64,000 nt of DNA from Homarus americanus (lineage: Eukaryota; Arthropoda; Malacostraca; Decapoda; Nephropidae): assembly GCF_018991925.1 (NCBI RefSeq), contig NW_024737068.1, forward strand, positions 10,017,111 to 10,081,110, in the 5' to 3' direction. The translations under genes and the position numbers were made by a program. Position 1 is the first letter of the stretch; each line of letters begins with the position of its first letter. This document shows positions 9,893 through 22,510 of the stretch, piece by piece. The notes beneath the pieces are model-generated. The model had not been told where the DNA came from and did not search any database. It saw nothing but the letters and a program-made list of their open reading frames with translations.

Positions 9893-12500
9893 TGGTTTTT
9901 GTTTTTCTAGTGTTTTTTGGGTGTATTTTGCCATTATTTTTTTTTTCGGAAAACGTCCAACGAAAAAAAAAATCGAAGAAATCCCGCTAATTTCCCCCCG
10001 AAATGAAGGTCATATTCGGTCTAAACACACACAAATACACTAGAAAAATATATTTTTGACTTTCTAACAGAATGGTGTGACAAAGCAAATTTACCTTTTA
10101 TTGTTTGGTTAATCACTCGTTACCTAGGCGCCTTTTCACTCTCACGCTCAGTTAAGAAGTGACTGGCTTTCTCCTTCTCACCAGTATTAGTAGGAAGAAT
10201 ATGATGGGAAAACATTTAATAACGTTGTGTTGCAGTCGTGCATTCATACGTTGCAATTTCTTCCGGTGTAGCCTGTATTCTCGCTCTGACCCCCCCATCA
10301 TCTTCAGTCCCCGTTGTGAGTGTGCCTATTTCTTCAGTCCTCTTGTGTTTGTATACTTTTGTTGAGTAAAGATTCACGTTAGTTGTCTTCGATGTTGTAC
10401 CTTTTGTGCGTATTAAGTTAATTTTTTATGTGGATTTCTCTATTGGGGGCTATAGAGTATATTCGGTAAGCAATGTGTACTTCTTTGGTTCAAGGTTTTA
10501 ATGATCCCATTTGCATGCATCTTGTCAGTAAAACCAGATAGTTCTATCTCTTATAAATTTTAATTGTTGCTAAATTAGTATGATTCCTAACCTTGTTATG
10601 TGTTTAGTGGAGATATGTACTAACCCCTTGTGTACGGGCTGCCCTCTGAGCTGAATAAAATCCTCTGACGTTAGTCAAATAAAATATTAAAAGTGGCGTC
10701 CCCATAGTGAAGGGGTTAATGACCTTAGTTGTTGAAGCGCAGTAAAAACATTATAAAGTTAACGTCAGTAACCTATTGTCTCAATACAATCAGAGTACCG
10801 TCCTTATACCTGAGGGTTGGCGACCACAGACCTCCCCTCTATACCTACTCGGGCTGTTATTACCAATCCTCCAAGGTTTTGTATCTCTCTGAGGAACCAT
10901 TTTTTAATTTAATTCATCCATCCCAGTCTCTGCCTTCTCCTATCCTCAACTTTGCCCTTTAATATTTCTGTTATTATCCCCTAATCCCTTATTGTATAGC
11001 CAAATTATCTAATTTTTCTTTTTCTTGACGTTCTTGTTAATCTTAGTACTTCTTCATTTGTTTTCCTGTCAGTGTAGCTTATTCTTATCATTTGTATATA
11101 ACACCAAATTTCAAATGCTTCTAACCTCTTTCTGGTGTCTGCTGAAAGTGTCCACACTTCTGACCTATATATCCGTCCTTGCCTTATAAAAGCCTTTCAG
11201 TACAGTGCTTCACCCTCAATGAGTAGTAGTTGGTTGGTGGACCTTGTGGTCAGGTCCTGGGCGTGAGATGCTCTATAAGCCACCACTTCTGACCCCAGTG
11301 TATTGTCTTCAGGGGTGTGAAGGAATGTTTGGCTCTGTTCTTCCCGCTGCTCACCGTGTGTAAGGATGGATTTATTCACCAACTGCCCAGAAAAACATGA
11401 AACTTCCCCTCTCCTAATGGTTAGGCACAGGTTGTGTGTCGTCTGCCTAAGCTATCTGACTATCTGTTCTTTGTCTTGCAACAAGATTCCTTCCCAAGAA
11501 TTGTACTCTTAAGTGCTTATTTTTTTCCTAAACATTGTTATGATAATTACAAATTGAATTTGTTCTTTAATTAATATTTTTATTGAAAGCTGTTGGTAGT
11601 GCTCAGTATATTTTAACAAATCTTAGGCTGGAGATGACCGCCACAAATATTGTTTTACCATCTTGTAGGATTTATGAAGCTTTAATTATAATATTAAATA
11701 TTATCATAGTCCGTGTCGCTTCTGGACCTTCACCATTATTCTAATCAGTCTTATTTTCTCAAATTTTTCTCTATCCATCAACATTATTTTATTACCTTAC
11801 TTTCATTAATAACGTTTTTATTTCCCGCCTGGCAACCTGTCATATTGATACTTCTTGCTCATGCCAACAACAAAAAATGTGATATGTACAATATTAAGAT
11901 TTAATGTGCCGTATCGCGATAGATCGCCAGAATACAATGTGAATATATCACTGTAAAATATTTGTGATATATCACGTGAGGGATAAAGAGCAAGGCTGAG
12001 ACGTGATAAATAATAACGTCAGACCCTTATTGTGTCTTACGTTTAAACGGCTTTAGCATCTGAAATATCATTCACTATTAAAACTAATGTATGTATTATA
12101 CGTGAGAGTCCAAAGACAAAAACAGAAAACCTTACTGTATTGTAATTTAGTAACAAAGGTGGGTATTGGTTAATGCAAAAACAGATGAAAGCGAGCGTGT
12201 TAGAGTCCCCCTGGTGTGTCAGTAACCACCAACACCACCCCACCACCGTAAACCTGCACCGTCACAGTGAGCAGCCCGACTTACAGTATACGCTCTCTTA
12301 TCCACTTTCTCACTTTCTAGTCTCCATCTTCTCGCTATTCACTCTCTCAGTTTCCCTGTATGTTCAGTAGTTGTCATGTAAGCTATGACATAAAGAGGAC
12401 GACTAATTATGTCGGTATATGTATAGAGAACAACAACAGCCTGTCATTGTACTCTTGGCTTTTCCTGTTTATCGTTCGCTGGAACAACAAAGCTGTCAAT
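9893..12500. other. anonymous AT-rich sequence
   Basis: No gene, tRNA or mobile element recognised. Frames of 60-77 codons (10159, 10729, 11197, 11713, 12043) carry no motif. Sequence near 10960-11190 (TCCTATCCTCAAC, then CTGACCTATATATCC) faintly resembles decayed retroelement coding sequence but cannot be assigned. Confidence 0.45.
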
Positions 12501-12506
12501 TCAGGA

Positions 12507-12620
12507 TGCTACTATAGCGTGCGGTCTACAAAGATATCTTTAGTCTAACCTAACCTAACTTAACCTAACGTAACCTAACCTAACCAAAATATCTTGTTGA
12601 CCGCATGTTATAGTCGCACC
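12507..12620. mobile_element. inverted repeat (about 34 bp arms) around a CCTAA core, MITE-like
   Basis: The left arm (12507-12540) contains ACTATAGCGTGCGGTCTACA. The right arm (12586-12620), read backwards, contains ACTATAACATGCGGTCAACA. The arms are imperfectly complementary over about 34 bp. Between them lies a 40-bp run of TAACC/TAACG/TAACT units. The whole could fold into one hairpin. It looks like a very small foldback element or MITE with a telomere-like centre. No second copy is in the window. Confidence 0.6.
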
Positions 12621-12848
12621 CAATATAGTTTTTTTTATATGTATTTCTGTGTTGTAGAAATAGGAGAGTGGGGGAGAGGTTGTGTCCCACGGTCATGCTT
12701 GAAGATAAAAATCAGCAACCTACATTATCAGCGGCATCCATACCAACTCTTCAGCGAAATGGGGATGGCGTCACTCGTGTTGGTTATGAATTGCAGTAAC
12801 CTGAAAGTATAAAGCATTGAAACATTAAAGTAACCTTCTTCTTCTTCA

Positions 12849-12958
<110 letters not shown>

Positions 12959-14689
12959 GAGAAGAAAGTTACAGGTTATTGAATAACCTGTTTAAGTCAT
13001 TATTCAAGATGATTTCCCCATCAACCATCCCCAACAAAAAATAACCACGTAATTCTCGTTAACAATTTTCACTGTGACTAGTCTGGGCGCGCGTGTTCTT
13101 CAGGAGGTGGAGCTGGTGTTGTGCATGGGCCGCTCAGTGACGCGGATCTCTGCTGCAGATGAGCGAGTCACCCGTTTTATAGACTCGGTGACAACCTTAA
13201 CTATCTGAGAATTATGCTAGTCACCAAAGACGGACAGGGAGCACCTCTCTTATATCAACACACACTGCCAAATACGTAATGTCGGCTGCTATTACCAGTC
13301 CCACGTTTCACACACACGCTCTCAGGCCAAACTCTGACTCCACGCTGCTTTTGAAATGTCTCGTCTTTCACTTCTGTGCTAAGCCAACCTTCTTGGGTCT
13401 CCTCCAAACTGCTCTATATCATCTACCTAAAAACTTCCAGATCTTTTTTTGGTCTTCTACAATATCGCTTCGCCTCAAACTTTCCCTGTAGTGCTTTCTC
13501 TGATATCCTGTATACTCGCCAATCACCCCCCATAGTCTGTTTACGTTTTGATAGCTTCAGTATTAAGGGATGCTTTATTATTTCTCACCGAATTTTCGTT
13601 GTCTTCTTTTCGGTTCAACATTGGTCCATTTATCTTCCTCAAAATATATTCTCAGATCCAAGCAGTTTTTGTTTCAACCTCTTTCTGAGTCCAAAACTTT
13701 GTAAACAATAACACCACTGGTTTACTGTTTTTAGTCTGTACTAACATCTGCTAACAGCTGTAATTTTTGTCGTAACCTTCACTTCTGTTTGGTTTTTATT
13801 AGTTTCCCATACACAATGCTGGACCTGTGTACTGTACATTACTGTACATCGCCTTGAAGCTTCCATAATATTTTATTCGTTATTCAATTGTAGCGCTTTC
13901 TCAGATGACACAGACCAGGTGCAAGGGTAGGGTAAGTAATGTCGCCATTCATGACCAGAATGTCAGGAATGGGACAGTAGGATGTCAAAACAAGGGAACT
14001 GGAAAGTAGGTAAAGATTGATTGACAATGATGTTAATGAGTCAGCTGCTGTTTGCAGGTACTAGGCGTGCGATTCTGAAAAAAAAAATGCATGTCAGGGA
14101 ATAAATCTAGATGAGTGTGTTATATATTTATTTATTTGTTATAATTATTTATATTTTCAAAATGAATTTTGTTATTATAAATACAACACAGTTCGTTATT
14201 TTTTATAACTTAATCATGTCTACGATTGAGCAGTGGCAGGAAGTTGTCTGGTAAGGTTATTACTGCTGATTGTTCACTAAATCGAGGAGGTGAAATGCCT
14301 CCACGCCACACCCAGCCAGCCCATAAATGTCAGCACCTGGGAGTGTACAACTGTACATGACTTACGTGTACAGTTGCTAACTATTCATCAGTAAAGTAGG
14401 ACCTAATTCTGAACATGAGTCCAAACTTCATCGAAACAATTTTGGCCAGAGATCTGAAAAGTTGTCGTGGTAAGGTTTTAGGAGGAAGATATGCCAAAAA
14501 TCCCAATGCTGTGTGATGATGGGATGTTGGTGTTGTCAGTGTCTGTTAAACTGTGCAACATCACTCTTGGTACTGAATTTTATGCATTTTCTTTGAGTGC
14601 CGTTGGATGCACCCCACTTAGCTGTGCATGCAAAATCTTCGTGTAGAGATGAAGAGGTTTGTTTTCTGCACTCTATACTTAATACTGAG
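12959..14689. other. anonymous sequence
   Basis: No recognisable gene. A plus-strand frame of 111 codons at 13376-13711 has no known motif and a composition like neighbouring non-coding DNA. Parts of 14270-14690 read on the minus strand may be the downstream remains of the RT relic that follows. Confidence 0.45.
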
Positions 14690-15230
14690 TAACAGCGACA
14701 TTCAAGGTGGGTTTTCTCGCTGAGAGATCATTAGTGTGTAAATAAGAGAAGAGGTGGTGCTAGTATGGAACTTGTGGAACCCCATCACTGACAGAATGAT
14801 AGCCAGGAAAAGAGAGCTTCCAGACTACGTCCAATCTGCAGTCCGCTAGAAAAAAAAATAATAAAGAGACTAAAAAAAAGACCACAGGAAGGTAATTTTG
14901 TAAGTAAAATATAGTGATTGACACCAAACTTCGTCACAAGTTTTGGGAATGTCAAGAGTTACAACGCGGGTGTTCAGTACTGCATATATGGGGTGTTATA
15001 AGATCAGCAGTAGTCCGCCACCACAAAACCTTTATGCTTGTTACTGAGATATTGTTATGTTGAGATACTTTTTCGAAAGTTTTTGTTTTTGTTAAGATGA
15101 GGGAAACTGGGCGATAGTTTGAGGGTTGAATGCACCGCCTTTTTTTTCTAATTGAATGAATAATAGTGTCTCCCCACATTTGTTTTCTATCAGGCAAATT
15201 TGAAAATGTTAATACAGAGCAACACATGTG
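14690..15230 (-). pseudogene. decayed Jockey-type reverse transcriptase fragment
   Basis: On the minus strand, 15230-15050 contains PSNYRPVSLILTKTKTFEKV, the N-part motif of non-LTR reverse transcriptases. Further on, near 14790-14700, DGVPQVPY and HTNDLSARKP correspond to the SGVPQGSVL...NDL block. The FADD/YADD box is not recognisable. Stops and frame changes abound. I assign it to a Jockey-like or related non-LTR clade only loosely. Confidence 0.55.
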
Positions 15231-16005
15231 TGTAAAGGTTTGTGATCAACAAGACAAGAGAGCATGGGTGTGTGGAGAGGTGCTGGTAGGAAGGTATGTA
15301 TGGTGTTGTAACAGTGGTGTACACGTGTTGCGTCTAGCAGTGTTAACACATTCACCCGGAACTACTGACACAAGCCAGACAATCAGGGCGAGAAGTGTAC
15401 GGTGTGTCACTGAGGCTGTTGCTTCTTCCTGTCTCTTCCTGCTGACTCTGTTCTTTCTCTTCTCCTACACACAAGATACCTATTTATAATAATTATATAC
15501 CAGTCCTAGTAGTTTCTATGGTTCATCCCTTCTTTCACTCATGATTGCTTTCTATATTTCCTGTCTTCCTTTATTCACTGTCACGATAGCTCTCTACAAA
15601 AAAAAAATATATATAAATTTTATGTTCTTTCTATATTAAATTTTTTTGGTGGATCTCTTATAAATATACAGTATCTGTATTCTTCTTAATTTATCTCTCT
15701 AGATTTACGAATTTATTGCAGTTAGCAAGGAATATGAAGAAAGGAGTGTTATAATTAACTGTGTGGGAGGCAGGCTTCCTAGCCACTTAGATTATTTAAC
15801 TCACATAGGGTGTGTGTGCAGCCTAGGTAGAGCCATACACCCACTTGTCGGAGACAGAGCCCTGTAGTGAAACGAGTGTCGCGTACACTATAATTACGCT
15901 TACGGTGTGTCAAGTAGGAGAACAAGAAGTTGAAAGATATTATTATTCATGTTAAGGAGGAAGGAGTAGCCCGAGCCACCTCTCACCCCATATTGGTGGT
16001 CTTAC
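15231..16005. other. anonymous sequence
   Basis: A plus-strand frame of 107 codons (15166-15489) overlaps the edge of the RT relic and shows no motif. The rest is AT-rich with no feature I can name. Confidence 0.45.
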
Positions 16006-18200
16006 CTTCCACTGGAGGCCGCCGCTGGTGTAGGAGGCCTCCACTGCACCTGCTGGTGTAAGAGACCTCCCCTGCACCTGCTGGTGTAAGAGACTTCCGC
16101 TGCACCTGTTGGTGTAAGAGACCTTCGCTGCACCTGCTTGTGTAAGAGACCTCCTCTGCGCCTGCTGGAGTAAGAGACCTCCCTTGCACCTGCTGGTGTA
16201 AGAGACTTCCGCTGCATCTGCTGGTGTAGGAGACCTTTGCTGCACCTGCTGGTGTAAGAGACCTCCGCTGCACCTGCTGGTGTAAGAGACCTCCGCTGCA
16301 CCTGCTGGTGTAGGAGACCTTCCCTACACCTGCTGGTGTAAGAGACCTCCGCTGCACCTGCTGGTGTAAGAGACCTCTTCCGCTGCACCTGCTGGTGTGG
16401 AGACCTTTCGCTGCACCTGCTGCGTGTGAGACCGCACCTGCTGGTGAAAATCAAGTTGCACCTGCTGGTGTAAGACATCCGTTGCACCGTTGGTGTGGTG
16501 ACATCCGTTGCACCTGCTGGTGTAGGAGACCTCCGTTGCTCCTGCTGGTTTAAGAGACCTCCCCTGCACCTGCTGGTGTAGGAGACCTTCGCTGCACCTG
16601 CTGGTGTAAGAGACCTCCGCTGCACCTGCTGGTGTAAGAGACCTCCGCTGCACCTGCGGGTGTAGGAGACCTTCGCTGCACCTGCTGGTGTAAGAGGCCT
16701 CCCCTGCACCTGCTGGTGTAAGAGACATCCGTTGCACCTGCTGGTGTAGTAGACATTCGTTTCACCTGCTGGTGTATGATACATCCGTTGCACCTGCTGG
16801 TGTAAGAGACCTCCGCTGCACCTGCTGGTGTAAGAGACCTCCGCTGCACCTGCTGGTGTAAGAGAGATCTCCGATGCACCTGCTGTGTAAGAGACCTGCT
16901 GCACCTACAGGAGACCCTGCTGCATGTGCTGGTGTGACCGCTGTACCTGCTGGTGTAAGAGACTTCTGCTGCACCTGTTGGCAGACCTCTGCACCCGATA
17001 GTGTAAGACCGTTGCGCCTGCTGGTGTAAGAGACATCCGTTTCACCTGCTGGTGTAAGAGATCTCCGCTGTACCTGCTGTGTAAGACCCCCGCCGCACGT
17101 GTGCGGTAAGAGAGACTGCACCTGCTGGTGTAAGAGACATCCGTTGCACCTGCTGGTGTAAGAGTACTCCGTTGCACCTGCTGGTATAAAAGACATCCGT
17201 TGTACCTGCTGGTGTAGGAGACCGCTGCACCTGTTAGTGTAAGAGACCTCCGTTGCGCCTGCTGGTGTAAGAGACATCCGTTTCACCTGCTGGTGTAAGA
17301 AACACCCGTTGCACCTGCTCGTGTGGGAGGCCGCTGCACCTGCTGGTGTAGGAGACCACTGCACATGCTGGTGTAAGAGACCTCTGCTGCACCTGCTGGT
17401 GTAAGAGACCTCGCCTGCACCTGCTGGTGTAAGAGACCGCTGCACCTGCTGATGTAAGAGACCTCCGCTGCACCTGTTAAAGTAAGAGACCTCCGCTGCA
17501 CCTGCTGGTGCAAGAGACCTCCGCTGCACCTGCTGATGTAAGAGACCTTCGCTGCACCTGCTGGTGTAAGAGACCTTCGCTGCACCTGTTGGTGTAGGAG
17601 ACCTTCGCTGCACCTGCTGGTGTAAGAGACCTCCCCTGCACCTGCTGGTGTAAGAGACATCCGTTGCACCTGCTGGTGTACAAGACATTCGTTTCACCTG
17701 CTGGTGTAAGAGACATCCGTTGCACCTGCTGGTGTAGGAGACATTCGTTTCACCTGCTGGTGCAAGAGACCTCTCCTGCACCTGCTGGTGTAAGAGACAT
17801 CCGTTGCACCTGCTGGTGTAAGAGACCTCCCCTGCACCTGCTGGTGTAGGAGACCTTCGCTGCACCTGCTGGTGTAAGAGGACTCCGCTGCACCTGCTGG
17901 TGTAAGAGACCGCTGCACCTGCTGGTGTAGGGAGACCTCGCTGCACCTGCTGGTGTAAGAGGACTCCGCTGCACCTGCTGGTGTAAGAGACCTCCGCTGC
18001 ACCTGCTGGTGTAGGAGACCTTCGCTGCACCTGCTGGTGTAAGAGACCTCCGCTGCACCTGCTGGTGTAAGAGACCTCCGCTGCACCTGCTGGTGTAGGA
18101 GACCTCCGCTGTACATGCTGGTGTAAGAGACAGCCGTTGCATCTGCTGGTGTAGGAGGCCGCTGCACCTGCTGGTGTAGGAAGCCTTCGCTGCACCTGCG
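16006..18200. repeat. 28-bp minisatellite, nearly 80 copies, each with CACCTG
   Basis: A 28-bp unit made of CACCTGCTGGTGTAAGAGAC plus CTCCGCTG is repeated over about 2.2 kb. Recurrent subtypes differ in the last third: CTCCGCTG, CTTCGCTG, ATCCGTTG, ATTCGTTT. Subtypes occur in local runs, which implies block duplication. The region between about 16900 and 17200 is more diverged. Minus-strand frames of up to 529 codons (LTPAGAAEVSYTSRCSGG-type repeats) are open only because the unit lacks stops in several frames. I do not regard them as genes. Confidence 0.95.
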
Positions 18201-18862
18201 GAGGCCGCAACACCGACACTATAGGTAGGAGTTTCGTCTGGCGTAGCTGCCACAAGTAAGGTGAAGGGGAAAGCCTTCCACTAGTGACTGTTCGTGTTAT
18301 TGGTGTGTGTATGGCAGAGGTCACTTCTCTGTAAGGCCAAGGGTCATCCAAGACCCACAGTTTGTTGTCTGCCAGAGTTGATGTGAGAATATATCTAACT
18401 GACTCACGAAGATGGTGGCCAAGACAGCCTCCACATTATATTGTAACTATGCTGCAACAAGCTATGTTGTCTCCTCTATCGTTACATGAGATACTTATCA
18501 TGAATTTTTGAGAATGCAAGTGGGTATTTGTGCTGCTGTATCTTAGTCTCCTTTTGTCTTTAAACATCAGAAACTCAGTTTACTCGGTTAAAACTCCAAG
18601 GACGCTTTTCCTTTCTTATTTGAATGTTGGATTATCATGGTTGATAGGCTCAACTATGAACACTCTCTCATAAAATGAATGTTGATGTTTACTTCAAGTA
18701 CTGTTGAACGAACTCCTCACAGGCCTCTTCTCCAAAGGGCCGGTGACCAAAACTTCTCACTCTCAGTTTTACTCCTCTATATCCCCATTTCCTTGTTAAT
18801 ATTCTTGCTGCTCCTCTCTCTACTTTGCCATCCGTTGTCATCTATTTTCTTTGAACCTAATG

Positions 18863-18863
<1 letters not shown>
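18201..18863. other. anonymous sequence
   Basis: Unique-looking DNA between the minisatellite and a (TA)n tract. No gene recognised. Confidence 0.45.

Positions 18864-18938
<75 letters not shown>
18864..18938. repeat. (TA)n microsatellite
   Basis: About 37 TA units adjoining the 3' terminus of the large PLE copy that begins at 18941. Confidence 0.97.
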
Positions 18939-18940
<2 letters not shown>

Positions 18941-19158
18941 CATGTAAATCCTCAATGAAAACGTGGATAAGATAAATCTTGATAAAATCACACGGGAAAA
19001 TAGAAACAACGGAGCACCTTAGCTTTCGTCTTTATTCAAGACATCTTCAGAGGCAACTGGATTTCATGGACAGAGAGAGGCTTAAATATACAGGGTGACC
19101 TTAAAAACACGAGGTCAGGTCAAAAGATATCGAAGTCTTAAAACTGCTAGGAGAACAT

Positions 19159-20061
19159 ATGAGCACGGGGGTGGAGGAGACTGCAGTGGGAGCGGGTAAA
19201 CAAAGTGAAAGATTACTGGGAAATAGTCTTAGGAATGATGACAAAACTAAATTAGACAGGGAGTTTAAAACTAAACGCGGTAAGGGGAGGACTCAGAACA
19301 CGACTAACTTAAATGTATACTACACGAACAGTAGAAGTATGAGAAACAAAATGGATGATATGAGGGCCTTGGTATGTACCGAAAAAATCGATATAATTGC
19401 ATTCACTGAAACATGGATCAACCTAGACACACGTGAGTTACCAGTCGAATACCAAATTGCGGGTTACAAACTGTTCCATACCGATAGGCAGACGAGGGAA
19501 GGAGGCGGAGTAGCAATCTATATTAGGGATAATCTGAAGTGTGAAATAAATAAGGAAATAAAAACTGAGAGGAATACAGAAACAATTTGGATAGAATTAA
19601 GCGACGGTCGGGAAAAATTAATCACAGGAGTAATATATAGACCCCCCAATCTTGATAGCGTCAATGAGCGACTTATGTGGGATGAAATGCGCAGGGCTTC
19701 CATGCACAACAAAGTCTGTATAGTAGGCGACTTTAACCTTGGCCAAATAGATTGGACTGACCTTACGGGTAACTCAGAATTAGAGGATTTTCTCGAGACG
19801 ATCCAGGACTGTTTCCTAAGTAAACATATAACCGAACCCATACGGGGTAATAATATACTCGATTTAGTTCTGTCGAACAGAGAAAACCTCATTAGCAATG
19901 TCGAGGTAGGGAACGAACTTGCAAACAGCGATCACAAAGAAATTCGATTCCAGTTAGATTTTCAGGGCAGACGTAAGGAAAATCACCAAAGTACCAGGAT
20001 TAGAAGGGCAACCAGACAGTTTAAAGAGGCAGCTGAGAGAGGGGTGTCGCGCTGGCCGTGA
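19159..20061 (+). pseudogene. LINE A ORF2 endonuclease domain (APE type)
   Basis: 300 codons from ATG 19159. The apurinic-like endonuclease motifs are all visible: YYTNSRSMRNKMDD near residue 55, AFTETWINL near residue 78 (catalytic Glu), GGGVAIYIRDNL, VIYRPPN, VGDFNLGQIDW near residue 190, and LANSDHKEIRF near residue 256. The enzyme nicks target DNA for target-primed reverse transcription. The frame ends shortly after a shift relative to the parallel copies, where STKVPDFRRANFD is expected, so the RT is no longer fused. The endonuclease itself may be intact. Confidence 0.9.
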
Positions 20062-20195
20062 ACCTGACAGATGACACGGACTCCGATAATCTAGATCTGA
20101 GATTGCCGAAGTCTAATGACAATTTAAATAGTGAGTTACTTAATGCACAAAAGCAGAACATACCATACAAAAAACTCAGATCAGACAACAACACC

Positions 20196-22066
20196 CTAAA
20201 TGGATAAATAATTATTTAAAGAACATCATTGGCCAAAGGAAGGCTATAGGTAGAAGGATAAATCGTGGCGAAATTCACCTCCGGGACTATTATAGGGTAT
20301 TGGCGAGTAGGGTTAAAACCGAGATGAGGAAAGCAAAGAGGAATAATGAGGTAAGGATAGCAAGGGAGGAGAAGACAAACCCCAAAGGATTCTACCAAAT
20401 GTATCAAACTAAAACACGAGAAAAGATTGGACCACTACGGTCAGACTCCGGCGAGCTCACTGATAACGACGGAGAAATGAGCAATAAGTTGAATAAATAT
20501 TTTTCAACAGTTTTCACCACCGAAAATTTAAACATGATACCAGAGGCACCGACCCTATTCAGAGATAGTGAAGAAAACAAATTAAGTGAGACAGTAGTGA
20601 CTAGTAACGATGTTAGTAAGCAAATAGACAAACTAAAGCCTAATAAGTCACCTGGTCCCGATGAGATATTTGCCAGAGTATTAGAGGAATGTAAGGAAGA
20701 GCTTAGTATGCCCTTAGCAAAGTTGTTTAACATGTCCTTAAAAATAGGTGTAGTACCAGAATTCTGGAGGATAGCGAATGTAATACCGATTTTCAAGAAG
20801 GGGGATAGATCACTATCCTCTAACTACCGCCCAATCAGTCTAACATCAATAGTAGGCAAATTACTGGAAGCAATCATTTCAAACTCTATTTGAAATCACC
20901 TGGAGAAGCATCGATTGAGCAATGATTCCCAGCATGGCTTCACAAGCGGACGTTCTTGCCTAACTAATCTATTAACATTCTTTTCATCAGTTTTCGAATC
21001 CGTGGACGAGGGGCACAATTATGATGTGGTATATCTCGACTTTAGCAAAGCCTTCGACAGAGTCCCCCACGAAAGACTAATTAGAAAGGTAGAAGCTCAT
21101 GGCATCAAAGGTAACATCCTTAAATGGATTAGGGCGTGGTTACAGGACAGGAAACAGCGAGTGAGCATTCTGACACTAAGTCCCCATTGAACAACGTCTG
21201 GTGAATGCGGACCATTATTATTTATTATAGCGACAGATATTAAGCATAGACAGCAACATAGCTAAATTGCCGCACTAAAATAGGGCGTGTTATTAATAAA
21301 ATCTGGCCGAAGTTTCGGCTGAAACTACAGGAAGATACAACAATTTTCGAATGGTCTGAAAAATGGCAGATGAAATTCGTATGGACAAATGTAAAGTACT
21401 CAGTATAAGGAAGTATAAACAGGAAGGCAGTACAAGGCGTTTAACGATGCCTTAGAAATCCGGCCTAAAGGAAATTTTAGGAGTAATGATAAGTAGGAAC
21501 CTTAGGCCAAGTAAACAATGTGTTTTTACTCGTAACAAGGATAATAAAGTACTTGGGTTCATACAAAGGAGTGTTAGTTACAAGACTAGCGAGGTCATCC
21601 TAAAACTGTATCTTGCTCTTTTGAGACCACACCTGGATTACGCAGTTCAGTTCTGGTCACCGTATTACAGAATGGATATAGAATCATTGAAAAGAATTCA
21701 GAGGAGAATGACAAGACTAATCCCGGGCATTAGGAACCTTGAGTATAGAGACAGGTTAAAGCATCTTAATTTGCACTCCCTCGAGGCGTGGGCGAGGCGA
21801 CCTGATAAGTGTGTATAAAGTGGAAGAGCAGGAAGCTAAACAAAGGACATTACAAAAGGTATCAACTATCCAACCAGGGCGAACTCTTAAATGGTTTTTA
21901 GAATTAGACAAAATTTAGATTTAGGCGTAGAAATAAATTAAACACTGGTTTGGAAACAGAGTAGTGGATGAATGGAACAAGTTACCAAATATCATCATTA
22001 ACTCGAATACGCTGAATTGCTTCAAACATAGGTTGGATGCTTATATGAGCAATAGGGGTTGGGTGT
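20196..22066 (+). pseudogene. LINE A ORF2 reverse transcriptase, broken
   Basis: The frames show KSPGPDEIFARVLEEC, IPIFKKGDRSLSSNYRPISL, HGFTSGRSCLTNLL and DFSKAFDRVPHERL, the usual non-LTR RT blocks 0 to 4. A stop replaces a codon at about 20891 (SNSI then TGA). The GVPQG-FADD segment at 21180-21420 is heavily deleted and frameshifted. The C-terminal part resumes at 21486 with LALLRPHLDYAVQFWSPYYR and IQRRMTRLIPGIRNLEYRDR and ends before MSNRGWV. It cannot encode an active RT. Confidence 0.88.
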
Positions 22067-22290
22067 AAACGGGACTGCCCAGTATGGGCCAATAGGCCCG
22101 CTGCAGTTTCCTCCATTCTTATGTTCTTATGTTCTTATGATGTCATCCACTAATCCCCACACCAACACACACGTAGAGGAGCTTAAGAGAAGGGGTGTGA
22201 CTAGTCAGGTCAGGTCAAAAATAAGGGACACTGACAAATAAATTTATGTAACATATTATCAGTTTTGAACTGATCATCACTAAGGTTTTT

Positions 22291-22510
22291 TTATTTTAAT
22301 TCCTTAGTCAAACTAGCTTCAACCAGAAGTCTTTCTGTGACACAAGATGATTTAAATACTTCTAAGCTTTTTTCCCAAGCAATGGGGTGATTATTATTCC
22401 TAACATGAACGAACAAGGCACTGCTTTCAGATGCTGTTCTGATATTATACTTATGTTGTTTGATTCTGAGCTGCAGTGTTTTTCCTGTCACTCTTACATA
22501 ATTACAATTA
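22291..22510 (-). pseudogene. Penelope-like GIY-YIG endonuclease domain
   Basis: On the minus strand, CNCNYVRVTGKTLQLRIKQ, then HKYNIRTASESSALFVHVR, NNNHPIAWEKS and CVTERLLVEASL. This is the C-terminal GIY-YIG nuclease domain of Penelope-like elements. In intact relatives the first motif reads YVGxTG; here Gly is Arg. The CxxC-type lead (CKCNCN) marks the border with the preceding linker. LINE B was inserted just upstream of CNCN (22510), so the domain is detached from its linker at 24504 onward. Confidence 0.88.

Larger units (their letters stand above)
19127..22137 (+). mobile_element. LINE A (CR1/L2-like), near full length, inserted in PLE
   Basis: About 3.0 kb. It opens just before the endonuclease ORF and ends with the GGGCCAATAGGCCC hairpin (22086-22099), TGCAG and TTCTTATG repeats. 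Both flanks are contiguous PLE sequence, so the boundaries are well defined. The copy at 37750 starts at the same place (AACTGCTAGG), suggesting that this is the true 5' end or a strong stop. No ORF1 is seen. The coding part has frameshifts at about 20061, 20880 and 21190-21480. The 3' hairpin plus octamer tail places it in the CR1/L2 group; the exact clade needs a tree. Confidence 0.88.

Noticed and set aside
13376..13711. 111-codon ORF as host gene
   Set aside because: No motif, no start context, AT-rich composition as in surrounding DNA.
16762..18351. Minus-strand ORF of 529 codons
   Set aside because: It is made of the 28-bp minisatellite read in a stop-free frame; overlapping frames are equally open. 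No start context or domain.
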